A DNA stretch of 64,000 nt from Neoechinorhynchus agilis (taxonomy: Eukaryota > Acanthocephala). The translations under genes were made by a program, and so were the position numbers. Below the pieces are notes generated by a model, which saw nothing but the letters and a program-made list of their open reading frames with translations, did no database searches and was not told the DNA's origin. The DNA lies in NCBI GenBank assembly GCA_051530055.1, contig CM121341.1:10292001-10356000 (forward strand), read 5' to 3'. Positions 63,683-64,000 of the stretch are shown in pieces (position 1 is the stretch's first letter; the number at the start of each line of letters is the position of its first letter).

Positions 63683-64000
63683 TTAGTAGTAATAAATTGC
63701 TTTAATTTTCATTCCATTGACGACTATCTGTCCCAGCGATCTCATCATTGCGAAGCGATCGATATTGAAGTGTTGGACCATATTGTTCGAAACATTCAAG
63801 AAAACAAGATTTGGCATTTTGATATCATAAAGACTTCCCGGTATACTTCTAAGTTTGTTATCAGCCAGGTTAAAAAATATGAGATTTTCCAATCCATCGA
63901 ACGCATCAACAGGAAATGTTCTGAGCTTGTTGTGGCTGAGATCGATAGCTTCCAAAAGGCTAGCAGCTTCAAATGCTTTTGAATTTATTTTGCTGATTAT
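63683..64000 (-). CDS. Leucine-rich-repeat protein, 3' end, copy 2 (cut by window edge)
   Basis: Minus-strand frame identical in sense to the last ~105 residues of the LRR gene at 48053, including LEAIDLSHNKLRTFPVDAF-type repeats (here the first visible Leu context) and the end KIKAIYYY. The frame is open to the window edge, so whether a full second gene exists cannot be told. Confidence 0.75.
   Translation of the reverse strand: MISKINSKAFEAASLLEAIDLSHNKLRTFPVDAFDGLENLIFFNLADNKLRSIPGSLYDIKMPNLVFLNVSNNMVQHFNIDRFAMMRSLGQIVVNGMKIKAIYYY

Larger units (their letters stand above)
59338..64000. repeat. Direct segmental duplication, copy 2
   Basis: Second copy of 43011-48383. It starts inside LINE C ORF1 at GCGCAAAGC, lacks the part equivalent to 43.86-44.59 kb, and continues past the window end. 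The noncoding part from 62086 to 64000 shows only about six single-base differences from copy 1. Confidence 0.9.

Overview
The window looks like nuclear DNA of an invertebrate animal, most likely an arthropod. It is AT-rich, the genes are sparse, and the introns are very short (50, 52 and 54 nt with clean GT-AG borders can be read). Gene types fit an animal: a GT10 fucosyltransferase with a Golgi signal anchor, the axonemal protein DRC7, an NSMCE3-type MAGE protein, an ATMIN/ASCIZ zinc-finger protein, a secreted leucine-rich-repeat protein, PEBP-family proteins and dibasic-cleaved neuropeptide precursors. The species cannot be named from the sequence. An insect, perhaps dipteran-like, is a guess from intron size and gene set only.

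Layout. 0-18.5 kb is the gene-rich part: a partial FASTK-like gene (left edge), two head-to-tail PEBP genes with an unusual N-terminal array of 24-residue hydrophobic repeats, an interrupted GT10 gene, DRC7, two paralogous precursors that each carry three IHDF tetrapeptides between dibasic sites, and an NSMCE3-like gene. From 19 to 39 kb mobile DNA dominates: a LINE remnant, a Penelope-like element (20.2-22.3 kb), a G-rich minisatellite, a 5'-truncated single-ORF LINE, a near-identical inverted repeat of about 3.05 kb (23.76-26.83 kb against 36.11-39.14 kb), a FLYWCH/MULE-type protein gene, RTE-like LINE pieces and a nearly full-length single-ORF LINE with a 21-bp tandem repeat coding PPPPST(M/T). 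The 3' exons of an ATMIN-like gene lie directly beside the right arm of the inverted repeat.

41-64 kb contains LINE, SINE and Penelope-like fragments and a recent direct segmental duplication (43.0-48.4 kb against 59.3-64.0 kb). The duplicated unit carries a small divergent homeodomain-like gene and the 3' end of the leucine-rich-repeat gene. The two homeodomain copies differ at 8 bases, all inside 114 nt and 7 of them amino-acid changing, whereas the roughly 1.9 kb downstream is almost identical.

Best candidates for something undescribed: (1) the IHDF peptide-precursor pair, one copy ending in a CNGFRGC tail that recalls the core of crustacean cardioactive peptide; (2) PEBP domains fused to GPFYLLY repeats; (3) the homeodomain-like pair that lacks Asn51; (4) hammerhead-ribozyme-like cores in Penelope-type repeats, including one copy that appears to lie in the NSMCE3-like intron.
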